The notes below the pieces were generated by a model. The model was given only the letters and a program-made list of their open reading frames with translations. It ran no database searches and had not been told where the DNA came from. From NCBI GenBank assembly GCA_041915365.1, contig JAYSBP010000010.1, positions 1 to 64,000 of the forward strand: a stretch of DNA of 64,000 bases, written 5' to 3'. Shown one piece after another: positions 45,427 to 54,064 of this stretch. Origin of the DNA: UBA6016 sp041915365. Lineage in GTDB: Bacteria; Campylobacterota; Campylobacteria; Campylobacterales; UBA6016. A program made the position numbers and the translations under genes. Every line of letters begins with the position of its first letter. Position 1 is the stretch's first letter.

Positions 45427-45846
45427 TTGTCTTTGGCGGCGAATGAACAGGCGAAGACGGATAGGTATGGGATAATTTCAAAGTCTCTCCCGCTTATCTC
45501 AAACCTCTCCCTTATGGAGAATATCGAAGTGGTCATATATTATCACGGGGCAAACAGAGGTGTCCTGGATGGTTACGTAGAGACTATGGGGATGAGCCAA
45601 AAAATGCAAAAAAGAGAACCGAACTTAACAAGTGAAGAGAGGTTTTGCGCAATGTACTTAAGGGCGATTTCATACTCAAAAAAGATATTGCTGCTACGCC
45701 CATTTTTGCTGCTAAGCGACCACAAAGATATATCTTTTGTCGATAAAATATTCGATATTACGGATGACGCAATAGATGAAGTAGTCATTTTTGATTTTGA
45801 ATGGAACAAACAACGGTACGGAGATAAATATGTTCAAAAATCTTGA
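45427..45846 (+). CDS. degenerate, truncated ABC ATPase (MlaF-like remnant)
   Basis: Frame of about 139 residues from TTG 45427, still open upstream into the permease gene, so the start is uncertain. The sequence resembles the C-terminal half of an MlaF ATPase: LPLISNLSLMENI at the usual post-Q-loop place and LTSEERFCAMYLRAISYSKKILLLRPF where the signature and Walker B (LSGGxxQR...LLLDEP) should be. The Walker A P-loop part is absent, the signature Gly residues are lost and the Walker B Asp/Glu are replaced. Yet the gene lies in an intact overlapping operon and its frame is undamaged, so it may be kept as a non-hydrolysing partner. Confidence 0.65.
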   Translation: MSLAANEQAKTDRYGIISKSLPLISNLSLMENIEVVIYYHGANRGVLDGYVETMGMSQKMQKREPNLTSEERFCAMYLRAISYSKKILLLRPFLLLSDHKDISFVDKIFDITDDAIDEVVIFDFEWNKQRYGDKYVQKS

Positions 45847-46678
45847 GTTAAAAGTAGGTATATTCGTCACCTCCATTATCTGTCTCATATTACTCTCCGT
45901 TGTTTTTATCGCTTACAAAAAAGGGGCTTTTGAGGAGACCTATGAGCTTAGGCTATCATCCGTATCCGGCGACGGCATAGCCGAGGGTATGCCAGTCGTA
46001 TTTTCAGGCTTTGAAGTCGGCAAAATCACAAAGATGGAACTAACCGATACGGGCGTGGTACTGCTGCACGTCAAAATACCAAGTAAGCACAAAAAGTGGA
46101 TGAATGAATCGTCTGATTTTATCCTCAACAAACCGCTAGTCGGCTCACCGAAGATAATAATAAAAACGGCAAATCTACAAGCAAAACCGATAGGAAAAGA
46201 TAAAATACCTCAGTTAAAAACCGTAGACGGCATCAATGAAGCGATAGCGAGGGTGCAGCCAGTGCTTGAGAGAGTGGAAGGTATCGTAAAAAATATCGAA
46301 CAAATAACGGGAACTATGTCCGATAAAAAATCGTTAGTAGCAATGGCAACGGGTAAAAATGAAAGCGGCGACGACTTGGCACACATACTCAAAAAAACAG
46401 CGGAACTATCAGATTCGATACACAAAATAGTAGACAAAACCGATGAAAATCTATACGGCGACAACGGTTTGGCAAAAGAGCTAAAATCATCGCTCAAAAA
46501 GCTAGATGACATTCTCAAAAATGCCTCCAAAATAAGCGCCGATGCGGCGGCTTCGACGACTGATTTGGTCTCTTTAAGAACAGAGATAGACCTTGCGGTA
46601 AAAAACGCAAATAGCATTATGAACGAGATAGACTCCAAAATACCGTTTAAAGCCAAAAAGGAGATGAAACTCCCATGA
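45830..46678 (+). CDS. MlaD/MCE-family lipid transport protein
   Basis: Protein of 282 residues from ATG 45830 (GGAG upstream), anchored by one TM (about 8-28). The MCE domain follows at about 30-130: LRLSSVSGDGIAEGMPVVFSG, VGKITKMELTDTG, PLVGSPKIII. A long helical part (about 140-260) and a charged end suggest a periplasmic bridge. It binds and passes lipids in other systems. It overlaps the degenerate ATPase gene and a lipoprotein gene on either side. Confidence 0.88.
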   Translation: MFKNLELKVGIFVTSIICLILLSVVFIAYKKGAFEETYELRLSSVSGDGIAEGMPVVFSGFEVGKITKMELTDTGVVLLHVKIPSKHKKWMNESSDFILNKPLVGSPKIIIKTANLQAKPIGKDKIPQLKTVDGINEAIARVQPVLERVEGIVKNIEQITGTMSDKKSLVAMATGKNESGDDLAHILKKTAELSDSIHKIVDKTDENLYGDNGLAKELKSSLKKLDDILKNASKISADAAASTTDLVSLRTEIDLAVKNANSIMNEIDSKIPFKAKKEMKLP

Positions 46679-47331
46679 GAACATTCATCTTTGCAATTAT
46701 TGCCGTCCTACTTTTATCCGGCTGTTCTAACAAAAAAACCCCGCTTTGGTTATCTGATTCTCAAAGTTATTTGGATAAGTTCAAAATCGCAAAACTCTCC
46801 GGAAGTGAAAAAGAGGCGACAATCTATAAGCAAAAAGCTATATCGTCGGTCAAACAAAGTGCAAATATAGAGTATTTGCAGATAATAGAGCTAACTGAAG
46901 TGGCTATGGATACGGCACTGCTGAAAGAGGCGAATTTTGCGACATACGACAGGCTCTCCAAAATAGAACAAAACGCTACGAACAACGAGTACAAGCAGAT
47001 GCTATGCGGAACCGTTCAAAAGACAAACACTCTACCGCCAATGTATGAAGCTTTTGCGACGAGTCTCTCAAAAAAAGATATAAACTCAGCAATAGAAAAT
47101 GCTAAAACAATAGAAGATGAAACTTCCAAACTTATAGCACTAGGGGTGCTTGCAAAGCTAGAGCCAAAAAACAAACAAATATATGAAGAGATACTATCTA
47201 TATCAAAGCCGAACGGGTACAAAAACGTCACGATAGCGGCAATATCTAGATTGCAGGCAATTTACGCAAAAGACGGTGATAAAGAAAAATCGCAAAAATT
47301 ATTACTTGTTTTGGAAGAGTTAAAGAGGTAA
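46675..47331 (+). CDS. hypothetical lipoprotein next to the MCE gene
   Basis: Lipoprotein of 218 residues, lipobox LLSGC (C17). Mostly helical with TPR-like character and no family I can name. In Mla/Mce operons this place is often taken by an outer-membrane lipoprotein. A similar task is inferred from position (4-nt overlap with the MCE gene) but the sequence does not show it. Confidence 0.75.
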   Translation: MRTFIFAIIAVLLLSGCSNKKTPLWLSDSQSYLDKFKIAKLSGSEKEATIYKQKAISSVKQSANIEYLQIIELTEVAMDTALLKEANFATYDRLSKIEQNATNNEYKQMLCGTVQKTNTLPPMYEAFATSLSKKDINSAIENAKTIEDETSKLIALGVLAKLEPKNKQIYEEILSISKPNGYKNVTIAAISRLQAIYAKDGDKEKSQKLLLVLEELKR

Positions 47332-47334
47332 AAT

Positions 47335-47354
47335 CCAAAAAAACAGCTTTTTGG
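47335..47354 (+). promoter_or_regulatory. hairpin touching the ribosome site of the first caspase gene
   Basis: CCAAAAA/TTTTTGG (47335-47341, 47348-47354), with the second arm reaching into the TGGAGG ribosome site (47352-47357) ahead of ATG 47364. It may lower or tune translation of the caspase. The stem is AT-rich and weak. Confidence 0.35.
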
Positions 47355-47363
47355 AGGTTAATC

Positions 47364-48284
47364 ATGATTATTAGAGGTTTTGCTCTTTTAGTCGTTCTTT
47401 TTTCTGCGTTACTTTTCTCAGATGGTGGCGACACGGGTACGACACAAAGCGTGGAACGCCCTAGATTGCAGGAGCGAATAGACAAATTCCGTCAGATACA
47501 AGCCGCGAAGGAGATTCAAAAAGATGAACTCACGGCACTACTTAGCTCGGCGGCGGCAGTCCCAAAAAATCCAAAAACTTGGCTTCTTGCGATAGCGGTA
47601 GAAAAATATGATAGCACATCTCCTGTTGTCTACTCCGCAAAAAGCGGCGAGATGTTTGTAGCTACGGCTGAGAAAATGCTAGGCATACCAAAAGAAAACG
47701 TCATATTTCTAAAAGACGACAAAGCTACGACGGGAGCGGTCAAGGATGCCGTACTAAAGGTGAGCGAAAGAGCTGAGCCTGGAGATACGATATATTTTTA
47801 CTACTCTGGGCACGGGATACCAGACCCAAGCTCTAGCGAGGCGTTTATACTGCCAAAAGACAAAGCGGTCGAATATGTAAGCAAAGAGCCTGACCTAAAA
47901 ATGCGCCAAATCTACCAAACTCTAGAAAAAAGCAAAGCGGCGAAAGTGGTCGCAATAGTGGACGCTTGCTTTAGCGGCATGACGGATGGAGCCGCCATCT
48001 ACAAAGGAGTTGCGGCCGGAAATCTAAAAACAAAAGCATACGCCCCTAGCTCCAAAATGGTTATTTTGACTGCGGGCAGAGACAACCAATTCTCAAACAG
48101 CTTTGACGAGAAAAAATACAGAATGTTTAGCTACTACCTAGTAAAAAGTCTTTTGGACGGAAGAAAAGAGCTTTTGGACATATATCAAGACGTAAGACTA
48201 AAGGTAAAAGACGAGTCTCGCAAAAAAGGTGGAAGCTATGAACAAGAGCCGCAAATGATAGGTAACGGCAATCTGAAGCTATGA
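47364..48284 (+). CDS. secreted caspase-family protease (short)
   Basis: Caspase-fold (peptidase C14) protein of 306 residues. The N-terminus is a probable signal peptide or anchor (about 1-20), so the product is envelope-located, unlike cytosolic defence caspases. The catalytic dyad is H150 in YYSGHGIPD and C202 in VDACFSG, both intact. A helical linker (about 30-66) precedes the domain. First of three caspases in tandem; it overlaps the next by 4 nt. Target and cleavage specificity are unknown. Confidence 0.9.
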   Translation: MIIRGFALLVVLFSALLFSDGGDTGTTQSVERPRLQERIDKFRQIQAAKEIQKDELTALLSSAAAVPKNPKTWLLAIAVEKYDSTSPVVYSAKSGEMFVATAEKMLGIPKENVIFLKDDKATTGAVKDAVLKVSERAEPGDTIYFYYSGHGIPDPSSSEAFILPKDKAVEYVSKEPDLKMRQIYQTLEKSKAAKVVAIVDACFSGMTDGAAIYKGVAAGNLKTKAYAPSSKMVILTAGRDNQFSNSFDEKKYRMFSYYLVKSLLDGRKELLDIYQDVRLKVKDESRKKGGSYEQEPQMIGNGNLKL

Positions 48285-50458
48285 CGAGACGATTTTTTAG
48301 TTTGGCTCTTGCGGCCTCTGTTTATGCGTTACCGTTAGCGGCATTTGACGTAAGGGTGCAAGACAAAGGGCAACAAAAAGCGTTTGCGTATTTCAAAGAT
48401 AAAAAACTAACTGAAATAAGCAAAGAGTACAGAGAGCCGCTGGATGGAGAGGAAGTCGTAAAATACTATGGCGGCAATAGTTTTGGGCATACTTTTTCAA
48501 AACTAAAAGCCACTTGCGGCTTTTATACGACCGGTTCACGCGCCAAAGACTATAATAAAAATCTATGTGATTCTAAGTTTTCAGAGTCAAGTGTAGTTGG
48601 CGAACTAGGCGGCAGAGTTATACTAACCGCAATGACCGCTGGAATAGCAACGGCCGTTTTGGGCACGCTACATGAGGTCAAATATAGCCAGACAAAATTA
48701 AAAGAATATGTCGGAAATTCCGACTTTGAAGCCTACCGTGAGGCTATTGCCGCCGGAAAAGAATTTGTTGTTTTGCGTGAGTTTGACTATGACAAATTCA
48801 TAGAACAAAATAGTATAAAAATCAATAGCTCATTTTTTGACACAAAGACAAACGCTATAGTGTACGACAAAGGGACAAATCAAAATCTCTTCGTTGACTT
48901 GCAAAAAAATCCGCAAGAACTTGTCACGCAGTGGCTGGACAATCTGCTAGAACCTAGAAAGCCAAAAGCCGTTATCTTGCCGCAAGAGATACAAAAACCT
49001 ACTTTGCCGAGTATGCCTACTCTTGTAAAAGATGAGTTTGAGACAAGAGCAGAATTTGAAGCAAGGGTAAACAAGGCTACGAGTACGAGAGAAGAGCAGA
49101 TTGCCGCTTTGCAACAGCAATACAGAAAAGACGTAGAAGATAGAAACGCTAAAGTTGAAAAACTAAAGAAAGACTATCAAGATGAAATAACACAAATAAA
49201 TGCCGAACAAAATGCAAAAAAAGAAGAGATGCCTGTAGTAATTGACCGTTACACAAAAATTGCGTTGCTTTTTTATACAGGGCATCCAAATATCTCAAAT
49301 CCAACGTATGACGCAGAGTCGCAAACTATGTACGTGAATTTTGAAACTAGAAAAAACTCCAACAAAATAGCCTTCAAAATCAAGCCATCGGAGGCAAAAG
49401 AGCTAAAAAACAAGCTTGACAAAACCACGATAGAGGCAAGATATGAATACGTATCCGGCTCTTTTGGGCTAAAAAATATAAACGTAGCTTTTGACGGCGA
49501 AAAATATCAGGCATCCATGACCGATAGAGAATTCAAGCCAGAGACGATACAGGTCAAACTGCAAGAGAAAAAAGTGGAGTTTGACAGCGAGCAGCAAGCA
49601 AAGATGTTTGCCATGCAAAACCCAAACTTAATAGACAAATACAAAATAACGCCTGTTGAAATAAACACCGATAGCGCCAAAAATTATAAGGACGACTTGA
49701 CTCCACTAGTTCGATTAACAAAACAGGTGGCGACACAGCCAAACAAATGGCTCTTTGCCATAGCGATAGAAAACTATGCGGAGGCCGACCCAGTCATTTT
49801 CGCCAAAAACTCAGCCGAGGCATTCGTAATGGCGGCCAAAAAAAGATTTGGGATAGACGATAGACACACATACGCATACATAGACGACAAAGCCACTGGA
49901 AGTAGTATCAAAAACAACCTTGAAAGGGTACTTGAAAACGTACAAGACGGCGATACAATATATTTTTACTACTCGGGGCACGGCATACCTAGCCCGATAG
50001 ACGGTGAGGCGTTCATACTCCCAAAAGACGCAATAGCCGACTATATAACAAAAGAAAAAGAGTTTATGGCTAGAAATATATACAAAAAACTAAGCGACAG
50101 CAAAGCCCAAAAAGTAATCGCTTTTGTCGACAGCTGCTACAGCGGCAAGACAGATAATGTCTCAAATATCAAAGGCGTGGCCGCAGGGCATTTCAAAACC
50201 AAAAAAGTCGATTTTGATACGTCAAAAATGACTGTAATTACGGCAGGCACAAGCGGACAGTTCTCAAATGCTTTTAATGAAAAAGGGCATAGGCTCTTTA
50301 CTTATTATTTAACAAAAGCGATACTCGATAGACCAACGCTAGATGTGGAATCGTTATATCAAGAGGTAGCGCTAAAAGTCAAAGACGAATCTTTCAAAAA
50401 AGGCGATATATACAAACAAGAGCCACAGATTGAGGGTAATACAAAGTTGGAGCTGTAA
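48281..50458 (+). CDS. secreted caspase-family protease with large N-terminal region
   Basis: Protein of 725 residues with a signal peptide (1-21). Residues 22-240 are of unknown fold, with a hydrophobic Gly/Ala stretch at about 108-130. A KDEFETRAEFEARV motif and coiled coil (about 250-315) lead to a beta-rich region (about 320-460). The C-terminal caspase domain (about 485-725) has H567 in YYSGHGIPS and C619 in VDSCYSG. Its last 240 residues are almost identical to those of the next gene. The architecture suggests a sensor or binding part joined to a protease. Confidence 0.9.
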   Translation: MTRRFFSLALAASVYALPLAAFDVRVQDKGQQKAFAYFKDKKLTEISKEYREPLDGEEVVKYYGGNSFGHTFSKLKATCGFYTTGSRAKDYNKNLCDSKFSESSVVGELGGRVILTAMTAGIATAVLGTLHEVKYSQTKLKEYVGNSDFEAYREAIAAGKEFVVLREFDYDKFIEQNSIKINSSFFDTKTNAIVYDKGTNQNLFVDLQKNPQELVTQWLDNLLEPRKPKAVILPQEIQKPTLPSMPTLVKDEFETRAEFEARVNKATSTREEQIAALQQQYRKDVEDRNAKVEKLKKDYQDEITQINAEQNAKKEEMPVVIDRYTKIALLFYTGHPNISNPTYDAESQTMYVNFETRKNSNKIAFKIKPSEAKELKNKLDKTTIEARYEYVSGSFGLKNINVAFDGEKYQASMTDREFKPETIQVKLQEKKVEFDSEQQAKMFAMQNPNLIDKYKITPVEINTDSAKNYKDDLTPLVRLTKQVATQPNKWLFAIAIENYAEADPVIFAKNSAEAFVMAAKKRFGIDDRHTYAYIDDKATGSSIKNNLERVLENVQDGDTIYFYYSGHGIPSPIDGEAFILPKDAIADYITKEKEFMARNIYKKLSDSKAQKVIAFVDSCYSGKTDNVSNIKGVAAGHFKTKKVDFDTSKMTVITAGTSGQFSNAFNEKGHRLFTYYLTKAILDRPTLDVESLYQEVALKVKDESFKKGDIYKQEPQIEGNTKLEL

Positions 50459-50472
50459 ATGAGGAAAATTAT
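49745..50472 (+). repeat. repeat copy A: caspase-domain 3' segment
   Basis: Matches 52355-53082 with an offset of 2610. Identity by eye is high across the caspase domain and almost complete over the last 180 bases. It continues through the stop codon and the first 14 bases of the next gene (ATGAGGAAAATTAT), then ends. Confidence 0.8.
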
Positions 50473-53068
50473 TAAGCTGATTTTAGCGACTGCTATTTTA
50501 TTCATCGGCAGTAGCGTATATGCGGCAAGCGAATTATCATGGCAAAGCGGCAAGCAAGAATCAAATGTAAGCATATATGAATTGTACCGTTCACCAAAAT
50601 TCAAAGGCAGATATGGCAATGAAGTGCTTATGTTTGCCTCGTTAAGCAAAGACAATACAAGACTATTACTGGTTTATCAGACAGGAATTCAAGTTGTCGA
50701 TACAAAAAACTATGCGACGTTATATACAAACAGACAGAGTAGCAAAGCCGCTTTTAGCCCAGACGGGAAGCTTCTAGTAATATATACGGACGGTTCCAGA
50801 GTAAAACTCGTAGATACTGCCACTTGGAATGAAATAGCCATGCTTGACACATTTGCTTGGATTCCGCCAACCCCTTTTTCAAACGATAGCAAAAAGCTAG
50901 CGACTACAAGCTATGAGGGTATTTTTGTATGGAGCGTTGAGACAAGAAAACAAATCCTAAGAATAGTTCTTGATAGGGAAGAAAGTTTCTACACGCTCAG
51001 ATTTACTCCCGATGATAAAAAAATACTTGTCATATCTTTTGATAAGTCGAAATCGATGTCAAAATATATAAGCATGTTTGACACATCAAGCGGAGCTAGA
51101 CTGTGGAGGTTTAAACTAAACAATACTTTTATAGACGACATTAAATTCAGCAGTGATGGCAAGAGGCTTCTCGCGGCAGATGGAGCTGATGGCGGAAGTA
51201 TCAAGATGTGGGACAGCGCAACCGGACAAGAATTGATAAATTACAAAGGGCATACAAAATTTGTAACATCCGCAGATTTTAGCAAAGACGGAAAACAGAT
51301 AGCAACTGCCGCTGGGGGTAGCGTCCATATACTAGATGCTACCAGCGGAAGCGTGCTTGCATCTACAAATGATATCAAACAAGCGTACGGAAACTCATAC
51401 ATATCATCTCTGGGCAATAATAGCTTATTATTTGGCTCTGGAAATTACATCAAACTTATCGGATATTACCCAAATCTAGCGTATGAGTATTTTTCGGTCT
51501 ATATTCCAAATATATATATTACGAAAGTGGATTATTTAGAGGCCGAGAAAAAGATTTTTATCAAAGGGCAATACGAGTTTGTACTGCTTGATATATCATC
51601 AAACTACCTAGAGCTCACAGCCGAAAAAACAAAAATAAAAATGTCGGACTATCTATCTATACCGCTCATACCAAAGCCGACATTACCGCCGGTGCAGACG
51701 GTAACAAAAGATGAGTTTGAAACAACAAAAGATTTTGAGGCAAGAGTCAATAAGGTAAAGATGCAAAGAGAGGACGCCATAGCAAAACTTCAAGACGACT
51801 ACAGAAAGGCGGTTGAAGAGCGAAACAAAGAGCTTGAAAGCAGACTCAAAAATAAGCAAAATATGGAGCTAACTTACCTGAAAGAGTCTTTGCTTGAGGT
51901 GCTAGGCAAACCATCAATAAAAGACCTAATCTACGACGCAGACAAGCAGATAATGCACGCAAAACTAACGGCGGAACACTCTACTTTCAACAAAGATATA
52001 GCCATAGAAATAGAGCCGGAAAAAGCAAGACAGCTAAAAACCAATGCCGCCAACTATGACATTCAAGCGCTATTTGATGTCTCGAATGACCTCATAACCC
52101 TAAAAGACGTAAAAATCAAAGGCAATACCGAGACCTATGCGGCGTTACTATCCGAAAAAGAGTATGTGCCGCAAAAAGTAGCGGTTACGCTAGAGGATAA
52201 AAAAGTTGATTTTAGCGCAATGCAAAATCCAAATCTGATAGATAAATATCAGGTACAGATGGTTGGATATGCCGACGGCAACACAAAACAAAAATACAAC
52301 GACGACTTAACGCCGCTCGTAAAAGCAGCGAAAGCCGTAACTCAATCGCCAAAAAAATGGCTCTTTGTCATAGCGATAGAAAACTATACAGAGGCGGATT
52401 CGGTGATATTTGCCAAAAACTCGGCTGAAGCGTTCATCGCCGCCGCAAAAAAAAGGTTTGGTGTCGACGATAGACACACATACGCGTACATAGACGACAA
52501 GGCAACAGGCAACAGCATCAAAAACAACTTAGATAGATTCCTAACGAACGTAAAAGCCGGCGATACAATATATTTTTACTACTCAGGACACGGTATACCT
52601 AGTCCGGTAGACGGCGAAGCATTCATACTTCCAAAAGACGCAATAGCCGATTACATTACAAACGAGCATGAGTTTATGGCGAGAACGATATATAAAAAAC
52701 TAGGAGAGAGCAAGGCGGCAAAGGTATTTGCATTCATAGACAGCTGCTACAGCGGTAAGACGGATAACATTTCAAATATCAAAGGCGTTGCGGCCGGTGT
52801 ATTCAAGACAAAAAAAGTTGAGTTCGATAAAACAAAAATGGTCGTTATGACGGCGGGCACAAGCGGACAGTTCTCAAACGCTTTTAATGAAAAAGGGCAC
52901 AGGCTCTTTACTTATTATCTAACAAAGGCGATACTAGATAGACCAACGCTGGATATAGAGTCACTCTATCAAGAGGTAGCACTAAAAGTCAAAGACGAAT
53001 CTTTCAAAAAAGGCGATATATACAAACAAGAGCCGCAGATTGAGGGTAATACGAAGTTGGAGCTGTAA
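50459..53068 (+). CDS. secreted WD40-like repeat/caspase fusion protein
   Basis: Protein of 869 residues starting at the base after the previous stop. A signal peptide (1-22, cut after VYA) is followed by a WD40-like propeller (about 40-340), with repeats such as KAAFSPDGKLLVIYTDG, FSSDGKRLLAADG and DFSKDGKQIATAAGG with WD-type ends (KMWDSATGQEL). Then come the same KDEFETTKDFEARV coiled coil and beta region as in the gene before, and a caspase domain with H711 in YYSGHGIPS and C763 in IDSCYSG. The propeller may act as a docking surface for targets. Unusual as an exported protein. Confidence 0.9.
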   Translation: MRKIIKLILATAILFIGSSVYAASELSWQSGKQESNVSIYELYRSPKFKGRYGNEVLMFASLSKDNTRLLLVYQTGIQVVDTKNYATLYTNRQSSKAAFSPDGKLLVIYTDGSRVKLVDTATWNEIAMLDTFAWIPPTPFSNDSKKLATTSYEGIFVWSVETRKQILRIVLDREESFYTLRFTPDDKKILVISFDKSKSMSKYISMFDTSSGARLWRFKLNNTFIDDIKFSSDGKRLLAADGADGGSIKMWDSATGQELINYKGHTKFVTSADFSKDGKQIATAAGGSVHILDATSGSVLASTNDIKQAYGNSYISSLGNNSLLFGSGNYIKLIGYYPNLAYEYFSVYIPNIYITKVDYLEAEKKIFIKGQYEFVLLDISSNYLELTAEKTKIKMSDYLSIPLIPKPTLPPVQTVTKDEFETTKDFEARVNKVKMQREDAIAKLQDDYRKAVEERNKELESRLKNKQNMELTYLKESLLEVLGKPSIKDLIYDADKQIMHAKLTAEHSTFNKDIAIEIEPEKARQLKTNAANYDIQALFDVSNDLITLKDVKIKGNTETYAALLSEKEYVPQKVAVTLEDKKVDFSAMQNPNLIDKYQVQMVGYADGNTKQKYNDDLTPLVKAAKAVTQSPKKWLFVIAIENYTEADSVIFAKNSAEAFIAAAKKRFGVDDRHTYAYIDDKATGNSIKNNLDRFLTNVKAGDTIYFYYSGHGIPSPVDGEAFILPKDAIADYITNEHEFMARTIYKKLGESKAAKVFAFIDSCYSGKTDNISNIKGVAAGVFKTKKVEFDKTKMVVMTAGTSGQFSNAFNEKGHRLFTYYLTKAILDRPTLDIESLYQEVALKVKDESFKKGDIYKQEPQIEGNTKLEL

Positions 53069-53082
53069 ATGAGGAAAATTAT
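52355..53082 (+). repeat. repeat copy B: caspase-domain 3' segment
   Basis: Partner of 49745-50472. The similarity runs through the stop and 14 bases into the next gene, so the duplicated unit did not respect the gene boundary. Confidence 0.8.
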
Positions 53083-54040
53083 ATTTTGTTTGCCGATACT
53101 TAGCGCTCTGGCTTTTGCGGCACCGTCTTGGTATATGAATACACAGGTCAAGCCGTACGAGCTAATAGGGTATGGCGAGGGGTACAGCGCAGAAGCGGCG
53201 GCATCTAGGGCAAAAGAGGATATAGCCTCGCAAATAAAAACAAAAATAGATAGCTCACTTAGTCAAAATATCAAAGTAACAAACGGCAAAGCCGAGAGTC
53301 AAAGCGCTCAAAAGCTAAAAGTCACGACGGAGGCGATGCTAAGCGGAATAGAGAAGGTAAAAGAAGAGGTTGAGCTTGGTGTATATTACGCCGCTTACAA
53401 ATACGACGCAAGAGCTTTTGAGGTTAGATTCGCCGCCAAAGCTCCAAAAAGTATATGTCAAGGAAAATCAGGTTCACAAACTATCGAAAATACAAAACTT
53501 TTTAGGGCTATCACCGAAGAGCTGGGATGCCAGCCAAAAATAAGGCTCACAAAACAAAACGGCGTGTATATGATAGGCTCACAAGATATTGCGCTGGCGG
53601 CGGACGCCGAGATGGAGAGGATATTTTTTGAGCGTCAAGCACCGATACTCAGTCTCAATCCAACAAAAAAACAGCCGAAAAATATGGAGAGCATATCATT
53701 TTTTATAAAGAGCCAAAAAGACGGATATGTAACCCTTTTTGATGTTTATGACGACGGCAAAGTAACAGCCGTTGCCGTCAACGCAAAAATCAAAAAAATG
53801 CAGACGCTCAAAATCCCCGATGAGACAAACAAAGATTTGGAACTTGTGATGTCAGATAATGACGGCAAAAATAGTACAGATATGTTTGTTGCGGTATTTA
53901 GCGAGAGTGAAATGGATTTTGGCTCGTTTGAAAGAATGGAGGAAGGGATGGCAACCGAGAAAGCTTACAAGCTAGACGAACTATTTTGGATAATGGATAG
54001 ACATATCTTTTCAACATCTATAATAAAGACGGTCAAGTGA
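53069..54040 (+). CDS. LPP20 + DUF4384-like periplasmic protein
   Basis: Protein of 323 residues with a signal peptide (1-17, cut after AFA). The LPP20-like N-terminus is APSWYMN...LIGYGEGYSAEAAASRAKEDIASQI. The C-terminal domain (about 195-310) has SISFFIKSQKDGYVTLFDVYDDGKV, typical of DUF4384, a domain often found next to caspase-like proteases. It shares its first 14 bases with the caspase gene upstream because of the repeat. Last gene of the cluster, followed by a hairpin at its stop codon. Confidence 0.86.
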   Translation: MRKIIFCLPILSALAFAAPSWYMNTQVKPYELIGYGEGYSAEAAASRAKEDIASQIKTKIDSSLSQNIKVTNGKAESQSAQKLKVTTEAMLSGIEKVKEEVELGVYYAAYKYDARAFEVRFAAKAPKSICQGKSGSQTIENTKLFRAITEELGCQPKIRLTKQNGVYMIGSQDIALAADAEMERIFFERQAPILSLNPTKKQPKNMESISFFIKSQKDGYVTLFDVYDDGKVTAVAVNAKIKKMQTLKIPDETNKDLELVMSDNDGKNSTDMFVAVFSESEMDFGSFERMEEGMATEKAYKLDELFWIMDRHIFSTSIIKTVK

Positions 54041-54048
54041 CCGCCTTT
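54025..54048 (+). terminator. hairpin overlapping the last stop codon of the envelope cluster
   Basis: AAAGACGGTC/GACCGCCTTT around AAGT (54025-54048), one mismatch, with the TGA stop inside. It lies between convergent genes and can serve both directions. No clean U-run. Confidence 0.4.
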
Positions 54049-54064
54049 ATCTCTCAATTCCTAA

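Noticed and set aside
47364..53068. Caspases as an anti-phage abortive-infection effector set
   Set aside because: All three have signal peptides and sit among envelope proteins; no cytosolic nucleotide sensor or defence partner adjoins them. A defence role is not excluded but is not supported.
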